64,000 nt of DNA from Ciona savignyi. Taxonomy: Eukaryota > Chordata > Ascidiacea > Phlebobranchia > Cionidae. A program made the position numbers and the translations under genes. The notes below the pieces were generated by a model. The model did no database searches. It was given only the letters and a program-made list of their open reading frames with translations, and was not told where the DNA came from. Positions 13,146 through 25,047 of this stretch are shown in pieces (position 1 is the stretch's first letter; each line of letters begins with the position of its first letter). The stretch covers positions 668,440-732,439 of the forward strand of contig CH003410.1 of NCBI GenBank assembly GCA_000149265.1, given 5' to 3'.

Positions 13146-13677
13146 AGGTTCTTTACTAAATAAAGCTCTTGTATAAGCTAGTAGTCGATTGTACCCAAAA
13201 CAATCTGGTTTTATGTTGTAACAATCACCCCTTTTATTAAACTGTTTATTATCTGGTTCTAGTTTTAGTTTTGCAATTGTGTGCATAGCTATCTTAACTG
13301 TCAGTAAATTTCACGGTAAATAAAGTGAAATCATGGTAATTTTGCCACGAGCCTTGACTGGTATCCACTATCGTAGTAACACAAACAGCCCATGTGTAGC
13401 TCAATCAGTACACTGTTCTGTATAACCCTTTTAAACATAATGTGTGGAGTTTAAAGCTAGTTTAGGAAATAAAATAGAAAGGCAATAATTGAAAGTTTAA
13501 AAAATATTTTCCAAAACATCCCATTAAAAAAGAAAATTGTTATTCTGACTACGTTTTATATTAATTTTGGCCTTATGTACTTTCATCCTCTCGAATAAGT
13601 AACTTTCGTCCTTTTTGTGTTGTTTTGAGCAGCTTGTTAAACACAAGATAACATGGTCACGCTAATAAGACCGCAGG

Positions 13678-13683
13678 TTTATT
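13678..13683 (-). promoter_or_regulatory. Candidate polyadenylation signal of the Gla-EGF gene
   Basis: AATAAA on the minus strand, about 135 bases past the stop codon at 13815-13817. Confidence 0.4.
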
Positions 13684-13814
13684 AAAGTTGATACAAATCT
13701 ATTAAACGTGATCTGTTTTGAGTGCTTACAACAAATTAGATACGCCCACACCAAAATTCGCGCAAATCAATTACTAAAAATCATAACAATGTTAAATATA
13801 TGCTTAAGCATGGT

Positions 13815-16800
13815 CTAATCTTCTTGAGATTGCTGGACGTTGTCAGTAGTTCCACAGCCATCTTCAGGGCAGTAACAGGTGTAGTGATTCACCCCATGCT
13901 CACAGGTAGCTCCTTCCGGGCACAGGTTTAGAGCGCACTCGTCAACATCTGTGTAAAGAGCTAAATCTTATACTTGTACATAAATACTGTTTTTCTGCAT
14001 TGGAAGTCACAACTTTAATTGTACATAAAGAACAGACATAACAAAGGATTACCTACCTTTGTTCTTTAAATATGGCGACACTAAAAACACTAGTTTCCTG
14101 ATACAATGGTTAAAATATACTAAACTAAAAATTTATAAACTGATAAATTTAAAAAAATGAAAATCATCAAAAAAACAACGTGAAATATATTCTGTGGAAC
14201 AAAGATGGCTTGGTTTATCAATAACAAATCTGATTTTGAATTATTTTACGTAACAGTGTGTAAATAAGACGTAGAGTCCTGTTTGTGTGTAAAAAGTACT
14301 GTATGTTAATGTTTTAAAACACAAATTCAATGTAGTGCTGGTGTTTAGCGTCAAACCAAACTTTTACCCTGTGAGCAATCGCTTCCTAGCCACCCCGCCG
14401 GACACGCACAGTGATAGGAACCAACGTCGTTTACGCAAGTCCCGCCGTTGGAGCATAATTCCCAGTCTCCCTCACATTCGTTAATATCTGCGTTTGTAAA
14501 TCGCGTCGTCAAATTTCGATCGAAAGTGGGAAGGGGGAAGGGGGGAAGGAGGGAAACCGCACATTAAAATGAAGATTATGGCATTGGAGTTAGTTTTTAA
14601 AACATGGGGTTGGAGTTAGGGTTAGTTCCGGGGTCTATATTAGTGTCCAGGGGAGGGTTTAAATTAGTTTCCGTATTTTTAGTGAGCAGTTTCCCTCCTT
14701 TACTCCTTTTAGTGTTTCCCGATCGAACGCGGGGAAAACTTAAGAGAGGATAATAGAGAGGGGGAGCTGCACACCAAAATATGAATTATGACTTTAGGGT
14801 TAGTGTAATGTCTGGGGTTAGGGTAGTTGTGAGACTGAGAATGGTAAATGGGGTGGGGTTAGAATTTTAGTTTTCATAGTTTTAGTAAGCAGTTTCCTCC
14901 TTCCATATTCTCTTCTTTAGTGGTGTCCAAAAACGCGGAACTCCGCCACACTAACCTTCATCGCACCGTTCCCCAGTATACCCCGTACCGCACACGCAGT
15001 TGTAGCTACCGATCGAGTTAAAGCACGTGCCGTTTACACACATTTCTTCGTCCTGGCATTCGTCAATGTCTGCAAAACAGACCAATGTAACGCATTTTTT
15101 CTTCACTTGGTTGTGAATCATTCGCCATAACTTTCCGTTTTTTACGGGGCTTGGATTTAAATTCCGGTCTGGTTCGTCACCAATACCGTTTTTGTATGAA
15201 ATTAGTAAATATAACGGTCGCGTTAACCCTTCGGCCACACGACAGTATCGCCTTTACTCCTCTACCACACAAGACTATTCACCATAATGCACCTCTATAA
15301 CACGTTATCACATTAGGGACATACCCTCATTGCAATCAACCCCTTGGTACCCAGAATCACAAGTGCAATTGTAAGATCCGGGGGTGTTTGTACATCGGCC
15401 GTGCTCGCAAATATCCATCTCGCATTCGTTTACGTCTGCGCAAAAGGTAAGAAGATCGAAAAACTGCTCAATAAGTTATCACAGGCACACAAAACTGATT
15501 GTAGCATTAAATTACAATCAAACCCATTTGTAAAGGGAATGGTCCCACTTAAATAACACTTCGGGACCGCTTTGTTTTCTTAGCAGAGTCAACATTTAAT
15601 TCTAACCTTATTTTTATCACAACACACTATTTCAGTTATTTAAACATGTTAAATGTATATACCACACTCGTACCGTCAGCACACCCATCGCCTCCATAAC
15701 CGTGGTCGCATTCGCATAAATAAGAACCGAACGTATTGATACAGTTTCCGTTGACACACTCGTTTTCACCCTCGCACTCGTTTACGTCTAAAAACAATTA
15801 ATTCACATGTCGTTGGTTTGTTTTACCGGGCTAAATTTCGAACCGTATTTGTTTAGATTTGGTACATCGTGTTATCCACCCCGCCACACGATCTGGTATT
15901 GTATTTTATGCGATGACGTCAGCAAATGACGTCACGTTTACGCAGAGGGCCTGTTGTTTTGCTTGGCTTGTATTTTCTTTTTGCACGGTCGACAGTTCTT
16001 GTGTGAAATGTGAAAATTGACACATTTTACGCTTTAGCCTAATTGTTCAAATTGTGTCAGCAATTCTTCGATCGCCCTTATTACTGGTAACGTCCAATTG
16101 CTTCGGTAATATCGCTCCATTGAGTGTATGTGCTTTTAGCATGTAAAGTTGGGTCAGTATCACCATAATTTATGTGCTAATTACAGCATATTGCTATAGG
16201 GCGACAGAATATGTATTTTTACCAACCTAGACAAAAAAAACACTAACATTTTTTTTATTTAGAAATGTTACATCCTTTGAGTACCCCTATAAGAGTAAAT
16301 GAATATAGCGCCACCACGTAACGGGGATTCCCCAGCTACGACTAAAACGTGCTAAAGAAGCACAAGGTCATTCAATCATTACGATTTACGATTACGACTA
16401 CTATTACAATTACGAATACAATTACGACTACTACTACGATTATAACTACGACTACGACTACATTTTTAACATTTACGATTACGATACGATTACGCTGTTT
16501 ATTATTACGTTTTTATTTATATGTTGTGTATTAATAAATACGAAGAACACAACAGATTGGCGACGAGGATAAAAATTCGAAATGTCAAAAGAAATAATAC
16601 AACTACTGAAGGAACAAATGGAAACAGAGACTCAACAAATGGAGTTACAAAGAATACAGATGGATAATCAAGCAAAAACGTTCATGGAAACAATTCAACA
16701 AATGGTGCAACAAGCAGAAAGGCGAGAAATACAAACTACAAGCAATTCAATTCCAAAGTTTCAACCATTCGATTCAACAGCAGAGTTATGGACAGATTAT

Positions 16801-19800
16801 CTCTCCAGATTCAACACTTTTATTACAGCACACTCAGTAAGTTATCATAAAATTCCTCAAATTTTTTTAACAAATCAAACAACAACAATTTATAAACTGG
16901 TGCAAAATATGGCAATACAGCAGAAACCACCGATAGAAATCAACGAGCTTTCATTTGACAAAATTTGTGAATTTTTAAAAGAACATTTCCACCCAAAAAA
17001 GTTTATAATACGAGAACGATTCACATTTTGGAGTAACATGGAAAGAAAACCAGGTGAAACAATACAACAACTATCTGTAAGAATTAGGCAAGCAGCAATA
17101 ACATGTGATTTTTCATCAATAAAAGACCCGCTAGACGAAGCTCTTCGAACAAAATTTATATGCTCAGTAAAAAATGAAGCTATTCTAAAAGCACTTTTCA
17201 AAATTGATGATGACAAACTAACTTTTGCAAAAGCAATCAACATAGCCCAGGAAGTGGAAGAAGCAGCAAAAGTAGCAAAAGAAACTGCACAAACTAATCA
17301 ACCAGAATTTTCATCATACCGGTACCCTGTTCAAAAAGTAGCAACAGAAACACAAAGAACAAGACAACCGGAAACTTCAAATATACATCACCAAAGAAAA
17401 CCATGGGTAAAACCGCAATTATACCAGGGACAGTGTATTCGATGTGGCACAGCAGGACACAAACCAGCTGACTGCAGACATTTAAGGACAACATGCAGAC
17501 ATTGTAACATCAAAGGTCATATTGAATCAGCATGCCTAAAAAAGAAGTATGGACGATTAGTGAAAACAATAACTACATCAAGAACATTAAGTACTGTTAA
17601 AGCAGTAAATTCCTCACCTCGACTACAGCAAGTTATCACACTCGAGGGAAATTCATACAATTTTGAAGTAGACACCGGAGCAGGAGAAAATTTTCTATCG
17701 AAAGACCGATGGGAATTTCTGGGTAAACCAAGACTAGAGCCGTGTACAGATAGATACGAATCTGCATCACATCACAGACTTCCAGTGCTTGGAGTTTATA
17801 CTTCGAAATCGACCAAAATCAATACATCGGGCAAGAACAACTTTAATACAGCTACAGGTATGAAATTTGTCGTGACAGAAATACCTGATTTAAACTTACT
17901 TGGCCGCGATGGCATTTCAAAGCTACAACTATCAATAGATAACCTCATGAATGTAAACAATAACTCTCCATGTAATACATTACATACGGTACACTCATAT
18001 TCATCTTTACAACAATCTTGTGATCAATTATGTAAAGAATTTGGTAGTTTGTTCAAACAAGAACTAGGATGTTTAAAAGACTTTCAACTGGATGTTAAAT
18101 TCAAACCAAATTCCCACCCAATTTTTTGTAAGCCACGACCGGTTCCATTTGCACTCAAAGATCAATTGGCGCAAACATATGAAGCTGGCATTAAGAAGGG
18201 AGTATGGGAATTGGTACAGTTCAATGATTACGGCACTCCAGTAGTACCAATCCAGAAAAAAGCATCACCGGGACAATCATTACCATCATTACGAGTATGT
18301 GGGGATTACTCTGTGACTGTCAACCCACAACTAGAGACACATCGCCATCCGCTACCCTTACCAGAGGAACTGATGCAGAAACTTGGTGGAGGATACGGAT
18401 TCACTAAGATTGACCTTGCAGATGCCTACAACCAGGTGAGACTAACCGTAGAAAGTCAGAAACGACTGGCACTGAGTACACACAAAGGAGTTCTATTGCA
18501 AAAGAGATTACCTTTTGGCATCAAATCGGCACCCGGATATTTCCAAGAGATCATGTCACAATTGACCTCTGACTTGGAGGGGGTAGCCGTGTATTTAGAT
18601 GACATTCTTGTGAGCGGAGACAATGCAGAAAGTCATCTAAACAACCTACGAAAATTACTACAACGACTTCAAGAAAAGGGACTACGTTGCCGCAAAGAAA
18701 AATGTTGCTTTGCGCAACCAATGGTCGAATACCTAGGACACACACTGTCCAAAGCAGGAATCGCAAAAGGCGGAAAGGTGGATGCCGTGCTTACAATGCC
18801 TTCACCTCATAATGTACATGAAATGAAGTCTTTTCTTGGTTCAGTTCAGTTCTATGGCAAATTTCTTCCCCAGCTTTCAACCATCACAGAACCACTGCAT
18901 AGGTTGACACGAAAGGGAATACCATGGAAATGGGGAAATCCGGAACAAACTGCATTCCGGGACCTGAAAGAATTGCTCAATACAGATCTGGTATTGGCAC
19001 ACTACGATCCGTCAGTGCCAATAGGAATATCTTGTGATGCATCTGATGTTGGACTTGGTGCTGTGCTGTTTCATTGGTTTTCTGATGGGACAGAGCGACC
19101 AATTGCAAATGCATCCAAAACTCTTACAGAGACACAACGGCGTTACAGCCAAATTCAAAAAGAAGCCCTAGCCATAATTTTTGCTTTGCATAAATTTCAC
19201 CAATTTTTGTATGGTAGAAAATTCATTTTGATAACAGACCACAGACCACTGCTATCATTGTTTGGACCAAACAAAGCCATACCAGCTTTGGCTGCCAACA
19301 GGTTGGCTAGGTGTGCTTTAACACTCAGTCAATACGAATACACCATAGAATACAGGAAAACTACGGAACATGGCAATGCTGACGCGTTAAGTCGACTCCC
19401 AACTGGCTCAGACCCAGTCTTCGATAGAGAGGAGGAGGAAGACGATGTACATGTGGTAAATACCATTAATACGCTAAGCTTGCAATTACAGGCAACCAAT
19501 CCAGGAGTGTTGGCAAAAGAGTCAACAAAAGATCCAGTAATCTCAGAGGTAATGAGATATACTCGAGAAGGTTGGCCACGACCGGGCAGCAAATCAAGTG
19601 CCCAGGTAAGTGATTATGAAAAAATCACCGATTATCTATCTACTACAAGCGGAGTTTTACTGTATGGGACGAGAGTGGTAATCCCTACAAGTTTACGTAA
19701 ACAAGTAATACAGTTACTTCATCTGGGGCATTTCGGAATGCAACGAATGAAACAATTGGCTCGAACAGCAGTGTACTGGCCAAGGATTGACACAGATATT

Positions 19801-22800
19801 GTGGACGCTGTTCGCTCATGCACCGCCTGTGGCGAACATCAGAATAAGCCACAAGTGGCTATTCCTCACCCATGGATGCTTCCTGAAAAACCATGGAGCA
19901 GGATACACATTGATCATGCCATCAATTTCATGGGCAGTGATTGGTTGGTTATAGTTGATGCATATTCAAAGTATCCTATAGTACATCCAACTACATCTGT
20001 ATCTTCGAAAGCCACCACAACATTACTGGAACAAGACTTCGCTCATTTCGGATACCCTCACACTATTGTTACAGACAATGCTACGTCTTTTAAATCAGAC
20101 GAATTCCAGCAATGGTGTAGAGAGAGGGGTATCATTAATCTTTCTGGGGCACCTTATCATCCGGCTACGAATGGGGCAGCCGAACGCCTAGTACAATCTT
20201 TCAAACAGGCATTAAAGAAATCTCAATTACCACCCAGGGAGGCATTACAACAGTTTCTAATGCAATACCGGCGAACACCATTACCCAGTGGCCTTTCACC
20301 TTGTGAACTGCTTATGGGGCGTCAAATTCGTACGAAAATTGACATTCTGTTACCTTCGCCGGCGCACCTGTCCCTAGGAAAGCCAATACAAACTACCCAG
20401 AGAGCCTTACAGAATTCAACACCATTTCAACCAGGTACCAAGTGCTACGCACTGCACTACGGACAGCACTCAGCACACCGACCAAAGTGGGTTCCAGGAG
20501 TCGTAGTTAAAGTCCTGGGCCCAAGAAGTGTGAACGTAAAAATAAGAAGTGGAGTTGTATGGAGACGACACATAGATCAGCTGTGCCGAAGGTTTTCGGA
20601 GGACGGTGATGATCAACAGGCGGCAACTTTAATTGACCAGGGCAAACGTACAGATGTCCCTGAGAAGTCAACCCAGCTTGAAACTGAGATTGTAAATACA
20701 CCAATTACACAACCGCGACGTTCTACCCGCACGCGAAAACCGAAAATACCATACAATTGTTAATTACATTGCATTACAAACAAATACACCAATACATCAT
20801 TGTGTTTACAAACACTTGTTTATTATTTCACTGTGTACTTCAACATTACCCATTACAGGAATTACTGCCGTTTTAATTGTTGCTTATTTACTTATATACC
20901 TTTTGATTTCTAATGCATTTAAGTTTCATTGTTTATTTATATTTATTATCATACTGTTAAAACGGTGTTGCGTTTTGTGTATTTTCAATTTAAGTGGGGA
21001 GGTGTTACATCCTTTGAGTACCCCTATAAGAGTAAATGAATATAGCGCCACCACGTAACGGGGATTCCCCAGCTACGACTAAAACGTGCTAAAGAAGCAC
21101 AAGGTCATTCAATCATTACGATTTACGATTACGACTACTATTACAATTACGAATACAATTACGACTACTACTACGATTATAACTACGACTACATTTACGA
21201 TTACGATACGATTACGCTGTTTATTATTACGTTTTTATTTATATGTTGTGTATTAATAAATACGAAGAACACAACAAGAAACTTTATAAAATCTGTGGTT
21301 TCTGCACATCTTTTAATTTAAAAAAAAATGACGTTGAAACAACTTTTCGGTTACTGACCCGTTTCGCAATGTGTACCGGTGAAACCAGGGCTACAATTGC
21401 ACGTATAGTTGTTCCATTCGTTCGTACACGACGCCGTTCCATCGCCATTACAGGGAGCAGTATTACATTTCTCTCTGGGGAAAACTAAAAGGTTGCTATG
21501 TGAGAATGTGCATAATTGCGTAATATACATAATTCTTTTTGGATAAGTATATATAGAAAGTTTTTTAATCCTGTTTACCGGAAAAACGACAGTCGTTTTA
21601 ACACGGGTATTCGTCAATCTCCATCCGACAATGGTCGGTTGCCTCAACTAATTTGTAGTGTTACAACAAAAGAATGCCGTTTATTCATGTTTTTATATTA
21701 AGAGCTTATCTCCCCTTTATTAAGAGTTATTATTGGACGAAGAAAATTATTTTTAAATGTCTTCACAATCGCGCAGAAAGTGGTCAGGCTGAAGATCGAA
21801 CCAGACACCTCTCTGCCCAAGGCCATATATCATTTCCCCAAACCACGCCAGCATTGAACTCATGAAATTGCAGACGAGATTAGTAAACCAACTTGCAATA
21901 AAATCATTGTTTTCAATTTAAATGCCAAAGTTGGACTTTTCGCATCGACAAATTATTGTTAGTAAGCGTTGATACATCATAGCTATTATGAATGTAAAAC
22001 AAAGGGCTAACAGTTTAATTGCGCTTACACGGCATTAAGGCGATTAAAGGGACACGAGTTTATTGCAGCATAAGCCAAAATGTGTTTACTCAGAGCTTAA
22101 TTTCTGTACTTTGAACTAAGCACAGCAAACACATTAAATCAACAAATAAATCACAGAAAACAAGGTTATTCAAAAAAGAATTTAACACGGTACTTACTGG
22201 TTAAGCTGTTCCAAAACACCGCCTGAAAAATTGTCAAAGAGTTAACTATACCCTCAAGGTCGTCTTAACGGAAAACTATTTTTGTCTTATCGAAAACTCT
22301 TACACTAGATGGCGCTCAACATTTCGCTACTTAATGTCGGTTGTAGATGAAAATTTTCCTACAGTTGAGCCAAATTGGTAAGATTATGTGCAGCGTTGTG
22401 TGGCCAAATGGTTAACCTGACCGATACACATACCTATTCATGTATACAAAAACGGTTTAAACGGTTCTATGTACGAGCCCAGCAAGGGTATGAAACTTGA
22501 CTCGGTAAAAATGCATATAGTTTATTATACAAAAAACGGACTTGGTTACGAAAACATTGTGGATTATAAACATATCCCGGTATAAATGGAAAAAAACAAA
22601 ATATATAAAAAAAACTATGAAAATTGTTTTTTTATGTTTTTGTATTATGTAAATGCTTAGAAATATTTAGATATATTCTTTCAGCATTGTAGTATTTATA
22701 CCGGGTCTAGATTCGAAGCTAGGAAGACTATGTCCTTGACTAGTTCCGCTTTATCATACTCTATGTGTAGCATATAATTGACTGGCTTAATTCACATAGC

Positions 22801-23439
22801 CTCTTATTTAAACATAAACTAGATTTTGCCTCGTATAGGCTTCCATATTTGATCCGACATCTTACCGTTTGGGCATCATCCTCGAATACTTCCCTTGCTT
22901 CCTCATAGCTGCAGATTTCCTCTATACATTCTTGTTCGGCATTACCTTGTGCGAACTCTTCAAATCCACTGTTCGCTCGTTTTTCTCGCTTCAGGTACTC
23001 GGAGGCTTGCTCCTTGCTTAAAAAGACTGCAGGAAAATGCATGTATAAATCACTTTTAGTTAAAATTCGTACAATTACTTTCGCAGAGATGTGGTTTTTA
23101 CAATATTTTGGTTTTTGTTTCTATATACAATAATAAAAAATTAGCAATACTACTTTTTATAAAAATTGGGAACAGGTATAGGTAATAGAGGGCAAAGCGA
23201 CAGTAATGTTTAAATTAATTATTTAATATAGGCACACCAAAGAATTAAAAGCATGCAAATTAAAAAAGAGATCCATTCCAGTGTTCAGATCGGCGATGTA
23301 GGTTTTAAAAGTGTCACACTTTGCCTATTTCTACAACACTTGCAATTTGTATATCATTTAACTTACGTCCACCGATTGCAAAGGAAGATCCAATGTAGAC
23401 CAACAACAAAGTAAGAATGAAGGTTTTTTGAAACACCAT
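13815..23439 (-). CDS. Secreted Gla-domain protein with six EGF modules (vitamin-K-dependent type)
   Basis: Nine exons join in phase to a 321-residue protein with a stop: 23367-23439, 22866-23026, 22198-22222, 21359-21472, 15674-15787, 15325-15435, 14956-15069, 14368-14487, 13815-13948. Order: signal peptide (1 to about 21); propeptide 26-41 with Phe at -16, Ala at -10, Leu at -6 and a REKR furin-type site, the gamma-carboxylase recognition pattern; Gla domain 42 to about 85 with ten Glu, the CIEEIC disulfide loop and a VFWN aromatic stack; then six EGF modules. EGF2-6 begin D-[VI]-[ND]-E-C, the calcium-binding type, and several carry a C-x-N-x4-Y-x-C hydroxylation consensus. Every EGF exon starts and ends in phase 1, as in vertebrate Gla proteins. 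There is no protease, LamG, kinase or membrane segment. Expected to be secreted and to bind calcium and acidic phospholipid (family knowledge). Intron 4 carries an LTR retrotransposon. Confidence 0.92.
14524..14928. mobile_element. Two adjacent MITE copies in one Gla-EGF intron
   Basis: Copies about 14524-14720 and 14731-14928, both of the GGGGAAAACT family with the same 'ttggggttagggttagttc' style core. They nearly fill the intron between exons 7 and 8 and are separated by only about ten bases. Confidence 0.7.
16266..16554 (+). repeat. 5' LTR
   Basis: Matches 21003-21276 base for base as far as I can read, except for a 15-bp insertion near 16456-16470. It contains a (TACGAC)n/(TACGAT)n-like simple repeat and an AATAAA at 16533-16538 near its 3' end. 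Confidence 0.95.
16582..20763 (+). CDS. Retrotransposon Gag-Pol polyprotein (single frame, 1393 residues)
   Basis: Starts 28 bases after the 5' LTR. Order of parts: gag region (1 to about 280); two CCHC zinc knuckles (Cys285 and Cys305); aspartic protease with DTGA (Asp364); reverse transcriptase with YLDD (671-674); RNase H with DASDVGLG (Asp819); integrase with an HxxH...CxxC zinc domain (His1047, His1050, Cys1080, Cys1083) and catalytic D1111, D1165, E1201, a D-53-D-35-E spacing. This PR-RT-RH-IN order defines Ty3/Gypsy. Gag and Pol are fused in one frame with no frameshift or stop between them, and there is no envelope gene. I see no clear chromodomain after the integrase. No inactivating mutation is visible. 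Confidence 0.96.
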   Translation: MSKEIIQLLKEQMETETQQMELQRIQMDNQAKTFMETIQQMVQQAERREIQTTSNSIPKFQPFDSTAELWTDYLSRFNTFITAHSVSYHKIPQIFLTNQTTTIYKLVQNMAIQQKPPIEINELSFDKICEFLKEHFHPKKFIIRERFTFWSNMERKPGETIQQLSVRIRQAAITCDFSSIKDPLDEALRTKFICSVKNEAILKALFKIDDDKLTFAKAINIAQEVEEAAKVAKETAQTNQPEFSSYRYPVQKVATETQRTRQPETSNIHHQRKPWVKPQLYQGQCIRCGTAGHKPADCRHLRTTCRHCNIKGHIESACLKKKYGRLVKTITTSRTLSTVKAVNSSPRLQQVITLEGNSYNFEVDTGAGENFLSKDRWEFLGKPRLEPCTDRYESASHHRLPVLGVYTSKSTKINTSGKNNFNTATGMKFVVTEIPDLNLLGRDGISKLQLSIDNLMNVNNNSPCNTLHTVHSYSSLQQSCDQLCKEFGSLFKQELGCLKDFQLDVKFKPNSHPIFCKPRPVPFALKDQLAQTYEAGIKKGVWELVQFNDYGTPVVPIQKKASPGQSLPSLRVCGDYSVTVNPQLETHRHPLPLPEELMQKLGGGYGFTKIDLADAYNQVRLTVESQKRLALSTHKGVLLQKRLPFGIKSAPGYFQEIMSQLTSDLEGVAVYLDDILVSGDNAESHLNNLRKLLQRLQEKGLRCRKEKCCFAQPMVEYLGHTLSKAGIAKGGKVDAVLTMPSPHNVHEMKSFLGSVQFYGKFLPQLSTITEPLHRLTRKGIPWKWGNPEQTAFRDLKELLNTDLVLAHYDPSVPIGISCDASDVGLGAVLFHWFSDGTERPIANASKTLTETQRRYSQIQKEALAIIFALHKFHQFLYGRKFILITDHRPLLSLFGPNKAIPALAANRLARCALTLSQYEYTIEYRKTTEHGNADALSRLPTGSDPVFDREEEEDDVHVVNTINTLSLQLQATNPGVLAKESTKDPVISEVMRYTREGWPRPGSKSSAQVSDYEKITDYLSTTSGVLLYGTRVVIPTSLRKQVIQLLHLGHFGMQRMKQLARTAVYWPRIDTDIVDAVRSCTACGEHQNKPQVAIPHPWMLPEKPWSRIHIDHAINFMGSDWLVIVDAYSKYPIVHPTTSVSSKATTTLLEQDFAHFGYPHTIVTDNATSFKSDEFQQWCRERGIINLSGAPYHPATNGAAERLVQSFKQALKKSQLPPREALQQFLMQYRRTPLPSGLSPCELLMGRQIRTKIDILLPSPAHLSLGKPIQTTQRALQNSTPFQPGTKCYALHYGQHSAHRPKWVPGVVVKVLGPRSVNVKIRSGVVWRRHIDQLCRRFSEDGDDQQAATLIDQGKRTDVPEKSTQLETEIVNTPITQPRRSTRTRKPKIPYNC
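21003..21276 (+). repeat. 3' LTR
   Basis: Starts directly after the purine tract and ends ACAACA before the AGAAA target duplication. It lacks the 15 bp found only in the 5' LTR. Confidence 0.95.
22390..22512 (+). mobile_element. tRNA-derived SINE (family B)
   Basis: Head 'gtgtggccaaatggttaac', middle 'aaaacggttt', 'acgagcccagcaagg' and 'cttgactcggtaaaaa', in the order of the copies at 7177-7607. Confidence 0.7.
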
Positions 23440-25047
23440 CTTTCCAGGTACGATATGCAACTAATAGTTTAAGAATCTGTTGAAACTGAATGAACTAAGT
23501 TGACGTACCTTTAATGCATGCATGCATTATTTGCGTAGTTAGCTATTCAAGCACAACTCAACACTTTGCTAAAAGGTTAGTTTAACTAAGCATTACAAAC
23601 ATTAATACGACCTTCTTTGACCGATTAGCAAAAAGGGTTAAAGTTCGAAACTGGTCGCTAGCTAGTCGGTTGTGTCCTTGGAAAAGACACTTAACCGACA
23701 TTGCCTGAACCTAGTGGAATGATGGGTTCTAGCAAATTAAAGGAACATCTAAGTTATTCAATTCAGTGGGATAAACATCGATATCCTATCCTATCCTCCT
23801 GACAGTATCAGTTTACTCAGTTAGTAGGGATGTACAACCTTACCCTTTGTAAGAGACTTTACTGAGTACCACTGATTATTTTTCCTACTTTTATATATAT
23901 GACAAATGAGTATTTACCGTTCACGTGTTTATGTCATACCAGAGCAGTTAACAAGGCCGTGCCAATGACGGGAAAATCAGAGCCTAATATTTCATTCTGC
24001 CAGACGACGAAGGCAATTACATTTTCGTTATTTTATTTGGACAAGAAGGAAAAACGAACAAACCATATAACAAGTGTTTAATGAAGTACTGCTTATAATA
24101 CCTGAGTTGCATAAAAATACTATTGCAATGACAATTCAAATAAACGGTAAGTTTGTCGTAAATGCATTAACGCAACTAACAGCCTGAGTTTTGTTTGTTG
24201 GCACACGTTACGTCTTATGTATACAGTGAATTTGTTGTATAGCTTGACAATTTTTTAACAATTAATATAAAGCAGGACGGGTACAAATTATTCTCGTTCT
24301 AATATATTGCATAAAATCAAAGGTACAACTAAATTTGTTAGAGAAACAAAGACAAGTTATTTAAAGAATTATCCGCAATAAAATGAACCTAGTTAATGTA
24401 ATTCAACGCAACAAGCGGTTGTTTACTCACTTGACATTCGTATGAACAATTCAGCATTATACTGGTAGGTACATTAATTCAGGGTAAACTAAACTTGCGT
24501 CGGAACGTCCTTTTAGACACTAATATTTTTATCATAATACGAAAAAGTTGGCGTTTGAAAGAAACACGTCGGTGGACTATGACATTTCAAATAACAGCAT
24601 GGACCATCGTTTTTTTTGGAAAAAAGCAGTGCACACCACATTAACATTGTGTCTGGAGTTATAGTTCTCTCCCAGTGTACACAGTGTGTCATTACAGCTC
24701 AGCAAAAAATGAGAAGAAAAGAAGGAATTTATTCTTGTGTAAACATGATGTGGAGAAAACTTATATAAAAATGTACAGCTGCGAAATAATCGGTTTAAAA
24801 ACGAACTTTATTTCACTGTATCGACAAACATTAAAAGAATGTGTAGGAGAAAAAACGTATCCTGAAGTCATCGACAAATATAAAAATAGTACTTTGCACG
24901 AAATGTAAAAATGTTAAATATGCATATATATGTATACTGGTTATCTAATGATAAAAATGGGTAGTTTAAGGTTAGCAGTGTTTTTAATGAAGCAATACGC
25001 TCACTTAGAATGTTGTTACAAAATGAGAAGCCTCTTTAAAGTAGTTT
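23440..25047. other. Stretch between the Gla-EGF gene and the SGNH-like gene
   Basis: Holds the Gla-EGF promoter side, a family A SINE (about 23630-23796, ending in repeated atcct) and AT-rich DNA. No exon recognised. Open frames at 24675-25181 have no family resemblance. Confidence 0.55.

Larger units (their letters stand above)
8940..13660. other. Gene-free stretch between the START gene and the Gla-EGF gene
   Basis: I see no exon with family resemblance. It should hold the START gene promoter (right of 8939) and the Gla-EGF 3' flank. It contains a TA-flanked MITE (10789-11190) and a minisatellite (13011-13145). Short open frames here look like chance. Confidence 0.6.
16266..21276 (+). mobile_element. 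Complete Ty3/Gypsy LTR retrotransposon, young insertion
   Basis: LTRs lie at 16266-16554 (289 bp) and 21003-21276 (274 bp). They begin TGTTAC and end ACAACA and look identical except for one 15-bp indel. The 5-bp target duplication AGAAA sits at 16261-16265 and 21277-21281. The primer-binding site TGGCGACGAGGAT (16558-16570) is complementary to the 3' end of tRNA-Ser(GCU) plus CCA. A purine tract (AAGTGGGGAGG) precedes the 3' LTR. One intact gag-pol frame fills the interior. The element lies in intron 4 of the Gla-EGF gene, in the opposite orientation, with its end 82 bases from the neighbouring exon. Near-identical LTRs and an open frame indicate recent insertion. Confidence 0.97.

Noticed and set aside
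16556..16575. The 'ttggcgacgaggat' stretch as a tRNA gene remnant
   Set aside because: It is placed right after the 5' LTR and is complementary to a tRNA-Ser 3' end, so it is the primer-binding site.
16890..20704. Minus-strand open frames inside the retrotransposon and plus-strand frames overlapping EGF exons
   Set aside because: They are antisense shadows of gag-pol and of the EGF modules, with no family resemblance.
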